A stretch of DNA of 64,000 nt from Agarilytica sp045430305 (GTDB lineage Bacteria > Pseudomonadota > Gammaproteobacteria > Pseudomonadales > Cellvibrionaceae). The DNA is taken from the NCBI GenBank assembly GCA_045430305.1, contig JAILXW010000001.1, forward strand, positions 248,001-312,000. Reading direction: 5' to 3'. A model generated the notes under the pieces. The model worked only from the letters and a program-made list of their open reading frames with translations, was not told the origin of the DNA and did not search any database. The translations under genes and the position numbers were made by a program. Shown here in pieces: positions 9,956 to 19,261 of this stretch (its first letter is position 1; every line of letters starts with the position of its first letter).

Positions 9956-10729
9956 TTATTTAAAGAATTTTGAGAGATTCTTGAAAAAAGAGCCTAAAAA
10001 GACAAGGTAGGCATTAGGGCTTTCGGTTACAGAGACAGTAATGTTGTCTTTGCCGCCGCGATTCAGTGCAGCTTCAATCAGTGCGTTAGTCCCCTTATCT
10101 ACGCAGGTGTGGCTGCTGAGAATGTTTTCAATCTCAACGTCATTGACGGCGTCGGTTAGGCCGTCGCTACACAGTATGATCCACTCATTCGGTTTCCACG
10201 TACCTTCCACCGTTTCTACCGTCACAGATTCTAGTTCAACGGAACCCAAGCACTGAGTAATGATGTTCTTTTCTGGGTGGGTGGAAAGCTCTGCTTCAGT
10301 AATAGCACCCGTTTGGTAGAGCATCTGAACGTAGGAGTGGTCTGTGGTGAGCTGACGGAAAGGCTTAAGCGAACCGGGCGACCAGAGGTAGGCGCGACTA
10401 TCGCCGACCCAGGCGATTTCGTATGAGCTGCCATCGGTAAGAAGGGCGACTACGGTAGAGCCCATACCCTGACCACCATGGCCATTTGCCGCAGCGTGAA
10501 GTACTTCGCGATGACTAAGTTGAATGGCAGTGCTGAGGTTTTCACCCTCATCTACCTTCTTCTTTATGGTTTCAGCAACAATCGCACTGGCGACTTCTCC
10601 AGCAGCGTGACCACCCATCCCGTCTGCAACGACCCATAGGCCGAGTTCGGGGCTACTTAGATAGCAGTCTTCATTATTATTGCGTTGTAAACCTACATCT
10701 GTAGCAGCGCTATATCGCCAGAATTGCAT
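9956..10729 (-). CDS. PP2C-family serine/threonine phosphatase
   Basis: 257 residues covering a complete PP2C/PPM domain. Motifs visible: DVGLQRNNNEDCY (11-23), VADGMGGHAAGEVAS (34-48) with the metal-binding Asp36, GMGSTVVALL, WVGDSRAYLW, the CSDGLTDAV segment and GGKDNITV near the end. Such soluble phosphatases (Stp/PppA type) reverse Hanks-type kinase phosphorylation. It is divergently paired with an FHA-domain membrane protein, which suggests a phospho-Thr signalling module. PppA/Fha pairs are known in T6SS control, but no Hanks-type kinase gene lies in this window and the T6SS island begins 20 kb away, so that link is speculative. Confidence 0.92.
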   Translation of the reverse strand: MQFWRYSAATDVGLQRNNNEDCYLSSPELGLWVVADGMGGHAAGEVASAIVAETIKKKVDEGENLSTAIQLSHREVLHAAANGHGGQGMGSTVVALLTDGSSYEIAWVGDSRAYLWSPGSLKPFRQLTTDHSYVQMLYQTGAITEAELSTHPEKNIITQCLGSVELESVTVETVEGTWKPNEWIILCSDGLTDAVNDVEIENILSSHTCVDKGTNALIEAALNRGGKDNITVSVTESPNAYLVFLGSFFKNLSKFFK

Positions 10730-10964
10730 AAGCTAAATGATTCAATCGATCGATCTTATAACTTAGACTAAACTAAAAACTGCGATAAGTCGCGAAATCA
10801 GGGTTTTTTTCTTTCAGTTATGGTGAATTTACGTAGCTGGCTCAAGTTTTCGTGAATAAAACTTCGATTTTTTGCGTAAATTCATTGGTTTGGGGCGCAA
10901 AAACTAGAAAATGCCTTAGGTTAATAAAAGTAACCAGAATCGGCGACGTTTAGGGGGATACATC

Positions 10965-11885
10965 ATGCTGCAACTCAAAAATAAAAATGGTTCACGAGGG
11001 CCGCTCTGGCTAGTCGATCAAAAATTTAGCCTAGGTAAAGCTGCTTCTTGTGATATTAAAATTTCGAAAGGCGGTGTACAGGACCAGCACGCGGAAATAC
11101 ATGTTAGCGGCGACAGCGTCCAACTAGTAAACCTCGTTGGCGGCAGCGATCTCCTGGTTAACGGAAGGGCTGTAAGTGACAAGAAAGCGTTAAAAGCGGG
11201 CGATGTACTCAGTATCGCCGGGGAAGAGTTCGAGCTCGTTGACCCAAAAGCTAGCGCGGAAGCAAAAAAGCCGAAGCCCAAAAGTGACAGTGGGTGGGCA
11301 TTTAAGGCGTTAAATACGGCGCTGGCAGAAAAGCATTTTGCACTCACGGGTAGCCATGTGCTTGGCCGGTCACAAGAGTGTGATATTAGTTTGGGCGTTG
11401 TGCACCTGAGCCGTAAACACGCAAAAGTCACCGTGACAGACCATGGGTTGAAAGTAGAAGACCTTAACTCTTCTAACGGCACTTATATTAACGGTAAAAA
11501 AGTGTCCACCGCGCACGCGATTGCCGGTGACGAAGTCAGTTTCGATACTCTGCGTTTTCGCGTGATTGGACCTGTGATCGACGAAGATAAAACCACCGTC
11601 CGCTCATCGTCAGACGGTGATCTCACTACGATTAGACCTGCAGTGAAACTACCTAACGTACCGGGTGCTAAACCGGCATCCGCTGCGGTGAAATCAAGAG
11701 CGGCTAAACCGGCATCATCACATTCTGCTTCAGCTAAACCTGCAGCGGCGGTAAGTAGTGCTTCCAATGGGGCTTCTCGCTCGTCTTCTAGCAGTACTGA
11801 TGAAGGCTCTAATACGGCGGTGATTGTTATTGCTGCTTTGGTCGTGATTGGTGGTGCCGCTGCCGCGTTTTTCGCGATGAAATAG
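10965..11885 (+). CDS. Double FHA-domain protein with C-terminal membrane anchor
   Basis: 306 residues. The first FHA-like domain (about 1-92) is degenerate: FSLGKAASCDIKIS and VQDQHAEIHV keep the fold but lack the usual Arg-Ser pair. The second (about 118-200) is canonical: HVLGRSQECDISLG, HLSRKHAKV and DLNSSNGTYINGKKV, so it should bind phosphothreonine. An Ala/Ser-rich linker (230-280) leads to a membrane segment at about 284-304 ending at the C-terminus, so both FHA domains would face the cytoplasm as a tail-anchored protein. Divergent from the PP2C gene across 235 bp. Tail-anchored FHA proteins are uncommon; the anchor may recruit a phosphorylated partner to the inner membrane. Confidence 0.88.
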   Translation: MLQLKNKNGSRGPLWLVDQKFSLGKAASCDIKISKGGVQDQHAEIHVSGDSVQLVNLVGGSDLLVNGRAVSDKKALKAGDVLSIAGEEFELVDPKASAEAKKPKPKSDSGWAFKALNTALAEKHFALTGSHVLGRSQECDISLGVVHLSRKHAKVTVTDHGLKVEDLNSSNGTYINGKKVSTAHAIAGDEVSFDTLRFRVIGPVIDEDKTTVRSSSDGDLTTIRPAVKLPNVPGAKPASAAVKSRAAKPASSHSASAKPAAAVSSASNGASRSSSSSTDEGSNTAVIVIAALVVIGGAAAAFFAMK

Positions 11886-12134
11886 GGGTTTTTGTTATAA
11901 AGTAACAATGTTGTTTTTGGGAGTACGGACGCCAAACCTCTGGTGTTTTTACTGGCCTTTCCGTTAGGTTTTCGGGCTAGGTGTGAGGATTGAGTTGGCA
12001 GCTCTTTTCTCAGCCCTAATCGGACTTTCTAGCCGACTTCAATATAAGTAATACGTCTTTAAGTTTTTATTCATTTGGTCGATACACTGGGTACATCTTT
12101 TCAAATTTAAGCGTCTAAGTACTGGGTCGGGCTC

Positions 12135-13526
12135 ATGGTTTCCTTTCCTCAAAGTGGTGTCAATCAAAGCGGTGTTAGTTCAGACCTTTCTTATTCCTAT
12201 AAGAAGAAAGAAAGCGCTGAATTGTCGGTTACTAAAGAACTCAATGATGGGCAGAGCAAATTACAGGTTTCTGCCTCGTACTCCAGTACCGTCACGATAA
12301 GCGGTACACGCGAGTCTAGCCCGACCTATGCCCCTCAAGCAGCGGCTCCGGTCGAGCAAATATCAGAAATACCAGAGCGCACCCAAGCAGCGCAGAATAT
12401 TTTGAGCTTTATTGAAGCGCGCATGCGAATGGAAGCCGCTGAAGGCGCAAGTGAAGAAGAGCTTCAAGCCCGCTTGGAAGAGGGCTTAAGTGGGTTCTTA
12501 AAAGGCTATAACGAAGCCTACGACCAACTGGCGGGCACCGGCTTGCTGAGTGATGATGTAGAGGCGGCAATCGAGCAAACGAAAGCCGATGTGCTTTCTG
12601 GCATTAATGACCTTGCTGAGGAGTTGGGAATTGAGTCGCCGGTGGCGCAAGTTGCAGAACAAGCTTCTGACGACGACGCTGAGCCAGTAACAGATTCTGT
12701 ATCGCAGATTTCTAGTAACAATAACGCACCTGTAACACCACAAGATACGTTCAGTGATTTTGCCAGCGATATTGTCGGCGGTGACTCGGGCTTATCTCAG
12801 CTGCTCGAATCGACAGCGCTCCGATATGAAAGCGTTGCCAAACGAGACTTTTCTTTCACGCTAAAAACCCAAGATGGTGACAAGATCACCATTACCGCGA
12901 ATGCATCGCAAGAAGCCAGACTGGGTTACGGAAGTGTCGATTATTCCACGCCCCACGCCGACTACAATGCTACAGCGGTGAACGCCGAATTTGATGAAAG
13001 CAACCAGTTCAATGTGAAAGTGAAAGGTGAGTTAGACGAGGCGGAATTGGCAGCCATTAACGACTTGTTATCGCAAGTGGGCGACATCAGTGAAAGCTTC
13101 TTTTCTGGCAACATAGAAGAGGCCTTTGAAATGGCCCTGAACATTGGTTTTGATAGTGACGAAATCGCCAAGTTTTCCCTGAAGCTAAATCATGAAGTTA
13201 GCTCGGTGGTAGAAACAACTTACGCGAAAGTGCAGGATACATACAAGCCAGAAGACGCACAGCCACATGTGGGTGAAAGCAAAAACGGCATGCAGTCATT
13301 CAAAGAGCAACTTGAACTGGGTGGCCAGAACAGCAGCATTGTGCGCATGAAAAACTTCGTAAGTATGCTGCAAGACTTGGCAAAATCCGCACAAGAGATG
13401 GGAATAGAGCGGCGAGATGTGCCTAAGCTTGTGGGTGACTTCGCCAGTTCTCGCAAAGACGATGTAGATGCAGGTGAACGCATCCAGTCTTTCACTGAGA
13501 ACATGCTAGACGCGATGGAATCATAA
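12135..13526 (+). CDS. DUF5610-like protein of unknown function
   Basis: 463 residues with no signal peptide or membrane segment. The N-terminus (1-75) is Ser/Gln-rich and low-complexity. Residues about 92-170 (NILSFIEARMRMEAAEGASE, GLSGFLKGYNEAYDQL, LLSDDVEAAIEQTKADV) resemble what I remember of DUF5610. A beta-rich stretch near 235-275 (RDFSFTLKTQDGDKITI) and a helical C-terminal half follow. The Gln/Ser-rich N-terminus and absence of a leader recall proteins exported by non-Sec routes, but that is only an impression. The start ATG 12135 is weakly supported (GGGTCGGGCTC upstream). A terminator follows at 13564. Confidence 0.75.
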   Translation: MVSFPQSGVNQSGVSSDLSYSYKKKESAELSVTKELNDGQSKLQVSASYSSTVTISGTRESSPTYAPQAAAPVEQISEIPERTQAAQNILSFIEARMRMEAAEGASEEELQARLEEGLSGFLKGYNEAYDQLAGTGLLSDDVEAAIEQTKADVLSGINDLAEELGIESPVAQVAEQASDDDAEPVTDSVSQISSNNNAPVTPQDTFSDFASDIVGGDSGLSQLLESTALRYESVAKRDFSFTLKTQDGDKITITANASQEARLGYGSVDYSTPHADYNATAVNAEFDESNQFNVKVKGELDEAELAAINDLLSQVGDISESFFSGNIEEAFEMALNIGFDSDEIAKFSLKLNHEVSSVVETTYAKVQDTYKPEDAQPHVGESKNGMQSFKEQLELGGQNSSIVRMKNFVSMLQDLAKSAQEMGIERRDVPKLVGDFASSRKDDVDAGERIQSFTENMLDAMES

Positions 13527-13563
13527 TACGCTGCGTAATCTTCTGCGGTTACATAGCAAATGA

Positions 13564-13593
13564 GGGTAGAGCGAAAGTTCTGCCCTTTTTTTT
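13564..13593 (+). terminator. Intrinsic terminator after the DUF5610-like gene
   Basis: GGGTAGAGC and GTTCTGCCC pair (9 bp including G-U pairs) around a GAAA tetraloop, followed by eight T residues. It ends the transcript of the gene stopping at 13526 and isolates it from the glutaredoxin-like gene. Confidence 0.85.
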
Positions 13594-13669
13594 GTCCTTT
13601 TTTCCTGACTGGCACTACCTCGCCGTATGGCTTAGCATCTAAGGGCTTTCTCCTGTTAACGTACTTATT

Positions 13670-13921
13670 ATGACTTTGATTCTTTATTCCACGTTGGGTT
13701 GCCACCTGTGCGAGCAAGCCCAAGCCGTTCTAGATAGCTTCGTCAATATCGAATACGAGATTGTAGATATTGCAGAGGACGATGCCTTGGTCGAACGATA
13801 CGGTATACGCATTCCTGTTGTAAAAGAAACGTTTAGTGAGCGCGACATTGGTTGGCCTTTTGACCAGAGCCTGTTGGCCCAGTGGCTAAGTGAAAGTGAA
13901 GAATATCAAGATAGCCGGTAA
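13670..13921 (+). CDS. Glutaredoxin-like thiol protein (DUF836 type)
   Basis: 83 residues. TLILYSTLGCHLCEQA gives a CxxC redox pair (Cys-His-Leu-Cys, residues 11-14) at the end of the first strand, and IRIPVVKE is the conserved cis-Pro loop of the thioredoxin fold. The length and the CHLCE motif match the small glutaredoxin-like family. Its partner is unknown. The next gene, a TonB receptor, begins 75 bp downstream on the same strand. Confidence 0.88.
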   Translation: MTLILYSTLGCHLCEQAQAVLDSFVNIEYEIVDIAEDDALVERYGIRIPVVKETFSERDIGWPFDQSLLAQWLSESEEYQDSR

Positions 13922-13996
13922 ATCATCTTGATCTATACTTGGTGAAACGTACGGATGTGCCTATAAAAAAATTGACTACATTCACGAGAAGAGCCG

Positions 13997-16174
13997 ATGC
14001 GATTGCCTGATATTTTTAGAGGTCACCATAACTCTTTGACTCGCATTGTATCTGGTCTTGTTTGTGGCCTTCTTACGTCGGCTGGCTCGCACGCGCTACC
14101 TGCCCATCAACTGTTTGAGCTCTCTCTTGAAGAACTCATGAATGTCTCGATTGCTGGTGTCGGCTCCTTAACTCGAAGTTCTCTCAAAACAACGCCTGCC
14201 GCTGTCACTCAAATTGATCAGGAAATGATTCTCGATAGTGGCGCCAGAACCTTAAATGAATTGCTGGATATATACGTTCCCAATGTTCAGTGGGTACGCC
14301 ATATATGGTTGGGTAATCACATTGGTGCACGTGGTGTCATTAATAATACTGACGATAAGGTCATGATTCGTGTGAATGGGCGCGTCATGAATGAGCGCAC
14401 GCATTACGGTGCTGTAAGTGAGCGCGACTTTCCCACGATGTCTGAAATTAAGAATATAAGTGTGATTCGGGGCGCTGGTTCATCATTGTACGGTTTGGGC
14501 GCGGTGTCGATGGTGATCGATATTCAAACATACACAGCCAAAACTCTGGGAAAAGACAAACTGGTCTGGCGTCGAGGCGAAATATATGAATTTGACGCAC
14601 TTGAGGGGCAGTTCAAGACAGAAGTCGCTGAAGATGTTGGGTTGTACGTTTACGCCGGGGTTGCCCAAGTACGCGGTGCGGATGGCAATGACTCAGAAGT
14701 GGTGATCGGTACTGATGTTGTCTCGGCGCAAACTGGCGACTCTGTGGCGCGAGGTGAGGCGCTGCCAGGGGAAGATCATTACGATGGTGGGCAATACCGT
14801 GGCCGTGCGCCTTACAAACTCCATATACAACTGAGCACATCAAAGAGTGAATCTTGGTTAAGGGCGACGCGTTCGGGTGTTCAGCAGATACGTCACCCAA
14901 GTGGACGTATCATCTCGCCTGAAGGGAGCAGCACGCTTGGCGCGCCAACATTAAGTGGTACAGAGGTTGGGCACTTACAATATACCGTGTTCCACTCGCA
15001 AGAATTTATTTCGAATGACGAAATGGAAGTTTCGGGAGTGCTCAGCTTCGATACCCAGAGTTTCGATCGTCAGAACCCCAGTGCAGACCCAGAAGCCTAT
15101 GCGAATAGCCATCGGGAAGACGAGTGGTATCTCAAGCTAGAATCCGTTCATCACATTAATGATGCTAACGAGATCGCCTACGGGGTTGAATATTCGAATG
15201 AGCGTTTTGGTTTAAAAAGCTACAACAGTGGCCGAGATACACCGCGCAATGCCCGTTTGGGGGACATGAAGCCCTGGACCACCAATACTTATTCACTGAT
15301 GGGTGAGTGGCAAAAACGCTGGAGTTCTGATTGGACGAGTTTTGTCGGTGGGAGAATGGATAAAAACACGTACACCGATGTTATGGCATCACCGCGCTTT
15401 GCGCTCGTTTGGCAGATGAGCGAGAACGATAGTGTAAAGTTTATTCAAGCGCGCTCACAACGAATGAATGCGGCGGATGATAATCGCGCGGCAGCGTTGG
15501 CCGACGATGACTCCACCGCCCCTGAAAAGCTCGATAGCACGGAGCTTCGATACGAGCGGGTAAAAAATGACAGCCGCTTTGCCGTTGATATTTTCTACAT
15601 TGATCTGGAAGCCTTCGGTTGGGACTCAACCGTAGAGCGCGCTGTGTTAGTTGGACAACAAAAACAGTGGGGTTTCGAGCTTGAATGGGAAAGACGCTGG
15701 CAAAGCGCAGAGCTAAGCTTTTCGCACGGGTACACGAAATTACTCGATTTTGATTTGAACGGAGGCAGCACTCTAGTTACTTCAGAACCGTTTGGCTTTG
15801 GCAATGACTTGGCGAACTGGAGCAACCATATCAGTAAAATTCATGGTAGTTATCAGCTAGCTGAAGCGTGGAAGCTCACGACTTCGCTTCGCTATTATTG
15901 GGGCTTTCCGGGTACCCAAGATTATTCGCGCTATCGTATTTCAAATGGCAGTCAGCAAATTGATAGTGATTGGGAAGAAACCTTTGACGACGCTATTTAT
16001 TTAAATTTTGGGCTTAATTATTCCGCTGCGAAAAATACCGATGTACGCCTTAACGTATACAATGCGCTAGGGTGGATAGATAAGAAATACAACAAGCGTT
16101 TGTTTGTGGATTCAGAAGGGTTTTATCGAGCTGAAGCGCCAGCGCTAGCGTTAAGCTTGGATTATAGCTTTTAG
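13997..16174 (+). CDS. TonB-dependent outer-membrane receptor
   Basis: 725 residues. A signal peptide lies at 1-36 (ending AGSHALPA). The plug domain spans roughly 45-180, with TRSSLKTTPAAVTQIDQEMI, the NELLDIYVPNVQW segment and VIRGAGSSLYGLGAVSMVIDI. The rest is a 22-strand-type barrel ending in Phe (LALSLDYSF). Plug sequence resembles colicin I/vitamin B12/siderophore receptor relatives, and HELFELSLEELMNVSI-like sequence near the mature N-terminus is common in receptors of this subgroup. No STN domain, so no direct sigma signalling. The substrate is not identifiable. ATG 13997 is preceded by GAGAAGAG. Confidence 0.92.
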   Translation: MRLPDIFRGHHNSLTRIVSGLVCGLLTSAGSHALPAHQLFELSLEELMNVSIAGVGSLTRSSLKTTPAAVTQIDQEMILDSGARTLNELLDIYVPNVQWVRHIWLGNHIGARGVINNTDDKVMIRVNGRVMNERTHYGAVSERDFPTMSEIKNISVIRGAGSSLYGLGAVSMVIDIQTYTAKTLGKDKLVWRRGEIYEFDALEGQFKTEVAEDVGLYVYAGVAQVRGADGNDSEVVIGTDVVSAQTGDSVARGEALPGEDHYDGGQYRGRAPYKLHIQLSTSKSESWLRATRSGVQQIRHPSGRIISPEGSSTLGAPTLSGTEVGHLQYTVFHSQEFISNDEMEVSGVLSFDTQSFDRQNPSADPEAYANSHREDEWYLKLESVHHINDANEIAYGVEYSNERFGLKSYNSGRDTPRNARLGDMKPWTTNTYSLMGEWQKRWSSDWTSFVGGRMDKNTYTDVMASPRFALVWQMSENDSVKFIQARSQRMNAADDNRAAALADDDSTAPEKLDSTELRYERVKNDSRFAVDIFYIDLEAFGWDSTVERAVLVGQQKQWGFELEWERRWQSAELSFSHGYTKLLDFDLNGGSTLVTSEPFGFGNDLANWSNHISKIHGSYQLAEAWKLTTSLRYYWGFPGTQDYSRYRISNGSQQIDSDWEETFDDAIYLNFGLNYSAAKNTDVRLNVYNALGWIDKKYNKRLFVDSEGFYRAEAPALALSLDYSF

Positions 16175-16247
16175 AATTTAGAGCGCGGTACAAAACACGG
16201 GGCTGAGTCATTATCGGCTCCGCTCCTGATATAAATATCCGGCCTTA

Positions 16248-16829
16248 TTAAAACAACTCCACTTCATCATCATCTTGGTCGGCCTTGCTTTGGTCGAAAT
16301 GATGATTGTAGATTTCTAAAGCCTCTTTAACATTACCGCCGCGCATGATGAACTCAAACATAATGCGCTCCGCTTCCATGGTGTAGCTGGATTTGATTTG
16401 TTCTTGAATGTTGTGCCAAGAGTCGCGACGTTCGAGATGCTCATTGTCTTCTAAAATGGTTGAAACTTTCTCGAGGCTGCGCGCCACGTGGTCGATGCGC
16501 TGACACACACGATCATAAAATTGAAAAGCGGAAATTGAGCGAGATATTTTGTCTTGCAGCTCGGTAGCGGTGGAGCTGACGTCATCTTTTATGTGGTCGA
16601 TTTCAGAAGAGCCGCTAAGGCTTTTTAATTGCTCTGCAATTTCTTGGGTGTGGCTGGCCAAGTGCGTGAAGCTATCTGTAAGCGTATTTACTTCTTTATT
16701 AGCGTCACTCATGGTGGTTTCTATTTGGCATACCGCCAAATAGAGCATATTGACGGTCTCAGAAACGTAAGACCATTCGGTTTTTTCGTTACTGCTTGTA
16801 AGTGTTGAGGTGGTGTTTGGCTTATCCAT
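16248..16829 (-). CDS. CheZ-like helical protein of unknown function
   Basis: 193 residues, nearly all helical with heptad-like spacing. Residues about 84-100 (RSISAFQFYDRVCQRIDHV) resemble the QFQD segment shared by CheZ-like and some receptor-accessory proteins. After a variable linker the protein ends in an acidic tail with a terminal hydrophobic-aromatic element, DDDEVELF. E. coli CheZ also places its CheY-binding peptide at the extreme C-terminus, so the architecture is suggestive, but the catalytic Asp/Gln arrangement of CheZ cannot be confirmed by eye. No other chemotaxis gene is adjacent. The name is a resemblance, not an assignment. Confidence 0.6.
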   Translation of the reverse strand: MDKPNTTSTLTSSNEKTEWSYVSETVNMLYLAVCQIETTMSDANKEVNTLTDSFTHLASHTQEIAEQLKSLSGSSEIDHIKDDVSSTATELQDKISRSISAFQFYDRVCQRIDHVARSLEKVSTILEDNEHLERRDSWHNIQEQIKSSYTMEAERIMFEFIMRGGNVKEALEIYNHHFDQSKADQDDDEVELF

Positions 16830-16928
16830 TCGTCGTGTCGAATTCAGCGTTTTTTATAAAGAATTTGCTTGAGTATGGCACAAGCTAGGCCTACTCGCCG
16901 GGCATTTTTTAGCAGAGAAATAAGCGGG

Positions 16929-18932
16929 CTAACGCTGCGCGACACCCGTTTCATTTTCGGTAATAAACTCGCTCTTTTTACCAAGCTTGTGGGCGTAGAT
17001 GACTGAAAAAGCTAGCACATTTTGCACATAGCCCCGTGTTTCGCGAAAAGGAATGGTCTCAATCCACACATCGTAAGGTAAGTCTAGCGGTGTTTTTTGA
17101 ATCCATTTAGAAACGCGGTGTGGCCCTGCGTTGTATGCCGCCGCCGCTAAGATGCGGTTGCCATTGTACTTCGATAGCAGTTCATTCAAATAAGAGCTGC
17201 CAATTTGAATGTTGTATTCAGGGTCGAACAGGTAGCTGTCGCGGTGCTTAATGCCGTTTTTTCGTGCCGTTTGCCGCGCGGTACCGGGCATAAGCTGCAT
17301 TAATCCACGGGCGCCAGCGTGAGAGGTGGCGTTTTTTGAGAAAGCACTTTCTTGCCTCGCGATCGCGTAAATCAGAGTCTGTTCTACAGCCGTATTACTT
17401 GATACCTTTTCTACTTCCTCTTTGAACGCGAGAGGGAAGCGTACGTCGAGGTCGTCCCAAAAATTACCCCGAATCATGGCGTGAATGCCTTTGTTGTACC
17501 AACCCCAGCGCTCTGCGATCTTACCTGCAGCGGCCAGTTCGCTTGAACTCATTTTGCGCGTAGAAAACTGCCATTCAGCCTTTGCTTCGCCGTAGTGGCC
17601 TTTAAGCCATAATTCACGCGCGCGTTTTATCGCAGGGAGGTTTCGCACCACCATCATTGTACTCTGAGTGACAGCGCTGGGTTTGTGGCCAAGGGTATAA
17701 GCCACGTCTAATTTATCTGAAGATAGAAAACCGTAGAAACTGCGTTTTTGCGCTAGCTGTTGGTAAATGTCACTGCTCGCTGTCTTATTGGCGGTTAAGC
17801 CCAGTTCATCCTGCGCGCGCGCGCGCCAGTATTGCCAGCGATCACTTTGCTGGTTTTCTTCATCTAGGTAAGAAATCCACTCGAGGACCTTGTCGAATTG
17901 CTGGCCGCGTAATGCTTCACGGATCATGCGCTCAACCACACCTTGCTCGCGAATTTCTTGTGAGTTAGCAATAAGGTCTGCAGCAAGCCCAGTGTGGCCT
18001 TTGTAGGTGAGGCGCTTCACCAAGTAAATTTTTGTGTCGGTGTTGAGGTCTTTATCAAATAGTTGCTGCGCTTCGTATAGTTCCCAGTGTTTTAAGGCCG
18101 ATACCGGGTCGATGCGCGCATAGCGTTTGATACCGTGAGAAATAATCTGCTGCATTTTTTCTGACTGTTCAGAAAAATTGCGGTGCTTGGTAATACGCCC
18201 CGGGTAGGCGTGTACTTCGAGGTATTTGTCAGCATACTTTTTAGTATCTGCGGTCATAAAGCGCGATACGTAACGCGCAAGGCTGCGCTTACGGTTTTGC
18301 ATGGCGTTGTGAAAGCGTTGCCAGGCGACATCATTGGTCAGCCCGCCGCGTTTACGCCATTTGTTGAATAGTGGGTCACAGGCCTTCGGGTGAGATTTAC
18401 CGCCAACCCAAATGTCTGCAGTTTCGTCTAAAGCGCTGTCATCACCAGAGTTTAGGCGAGCTTGTAAATACTGGCAGCGAATGGCTTTTTCATTGATCTC
18501 TGGGCGATAGTAGCTGAGGAAGTCTTGCCATTTGCGTTTGGCTGCTAGTGCGCCGAGAAATTGCTGGCGTACACGGTATTCTAAATATGTGCCTTTGTTC
18601 GTCTCTATAAAACGATTGACGCCTTCATAGGGCAATTGGAATAAGTCTTTTTTGATCTTGGCGTAATCAAGGTAGGGCACAAGTGGATACTTGCCTAGTT
18701 TGTTGTAATGGAACTCGAACGCCTCAAGGTCATCGTTTTTGAGGGCGCTTTTGGCCAGCTCGTAGTTATAGCGTTGGTCAGTGAGTTCCGTATCCTGAGG
18801 TTTAGGTGTAAACCACTGGGCATCTGGGGCGAGGGCTTGAGCGTTGAAACTTATGCTGCATAGCAGTGATGCGAACATTATAAAGGGCAGTGTGGTGCAG
18901 ACTGATTTGCTTCGTTTCACTGTATTTGCCAA
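16929..18932 (-). CDS. slt: Soluble lytic murein transglycosylase (Slt70 type)
   Basis: 667 residues. It cleaves the MurNAc-GlcNAc bond of peptidoglycan with 1,6-anhydro product formation in the periplasm. The start is TTG 18932: GGTGAT lies 5 bp upstream and the resulting leader (KRSK, then a hydrophobic core, cleaved near AQALA) is a good signal peptide; the next Met (18878) would cut its charged region. A long alpha-superhelical U/L domain occupies 35-480, then the C domain: IARQESAFS holds the catalytic Glu, with GLMQLMPGTAR, YLNELLSKY and AAYNAGPHRV. Divergent from uup. Confidence 0.94.
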   Translation of the reverse strand: MANTVKRSKSVCTTLPFIMFASLLCSISFNAQALAPDAQWFTPKPQDTELTDQRYNYELAKSALKNDDLEAFEFHYNKLGKYPLVPYLDYAKIKKDLFQLPYEGVNRFIETNKGTYLEYRVRQQFLGALAAKRKWQDFLSYYRPEINEKAIRCQYLQARLNSGDDSALDETADIWVGGKSHPKACDPLFNKWRKRGGLTNDVAWQRFHNAMQNRKRSLARYVSRFMTADTKKYADKYLEVHAYPGRITKHRNFSEQSEKMQQIISHGIKRYARIDPVSALKHWELYEAQQLFDKDLNTDTKIYLVKRLTYKGHTGLAADLIANSQEIREQGVVERMIREALRGQQFDKVLEWISYLDEENQQSDRWQYWRARAQDELGLTANKTASSDIYQQLAQKRSFYGFLSSDKLDVAYTLGHKPSAVTQSTMMVVRNLPAIKRARELWLKGHYGEAKAEWQFSTRKMSSSELAAAGKIAERWGWYNKGIHAMIRGNFWDDLDVRFPLAFKEEVEKVSSNTAVEQTLIYAIARQESAFSKNATSHAGARGLMQLMPGTARQTARKNGIKHRDSYLFDPEYNIQIGSSYLNELLSKYNGNRILAAAAYNAGPHRVSKWIQKTPLDLPYDVWIETIPFRETRGYVQNVLAFSVIYAHKLGKKSEFITENETGVAQR

Positions 18933-19261
18933 TGCGGATCACCGCTATTACTGGTTAGGGGGGGCTGTTTGGCCACTCAGTATTTGAGAGTCATTCCATC
19001 GCTGGGTTTCAGGCCAATGCGTAGATCTTTATAGTGTTGTTGATAAGTTCAGTATTTGCCAGCTATTTGGTGAATAAGGTCCTGTTTTAATTCGGTTTTT
19101 TTCATTTTATATACGCAGTAAGGCGTGCCGCTCGCCGGCTTATAGCTAATTGTGAGACCATATGCACAAGTGGAATGCTGTGAGCGGGCTTTACAATGCT
19201 GCAGCATTAGCGCGACATCTCGTTTTTAGCCCTTTTTTTCCCAAAGTAAGTACCCAACTTC
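18933..19261. other. 329-bp divergent intergenic region, slt and uup
   Basis: Holds the 5' regions of the divergent slt and uup genes. I see no small gene and no clear operator in it. Confidence 0.5.
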
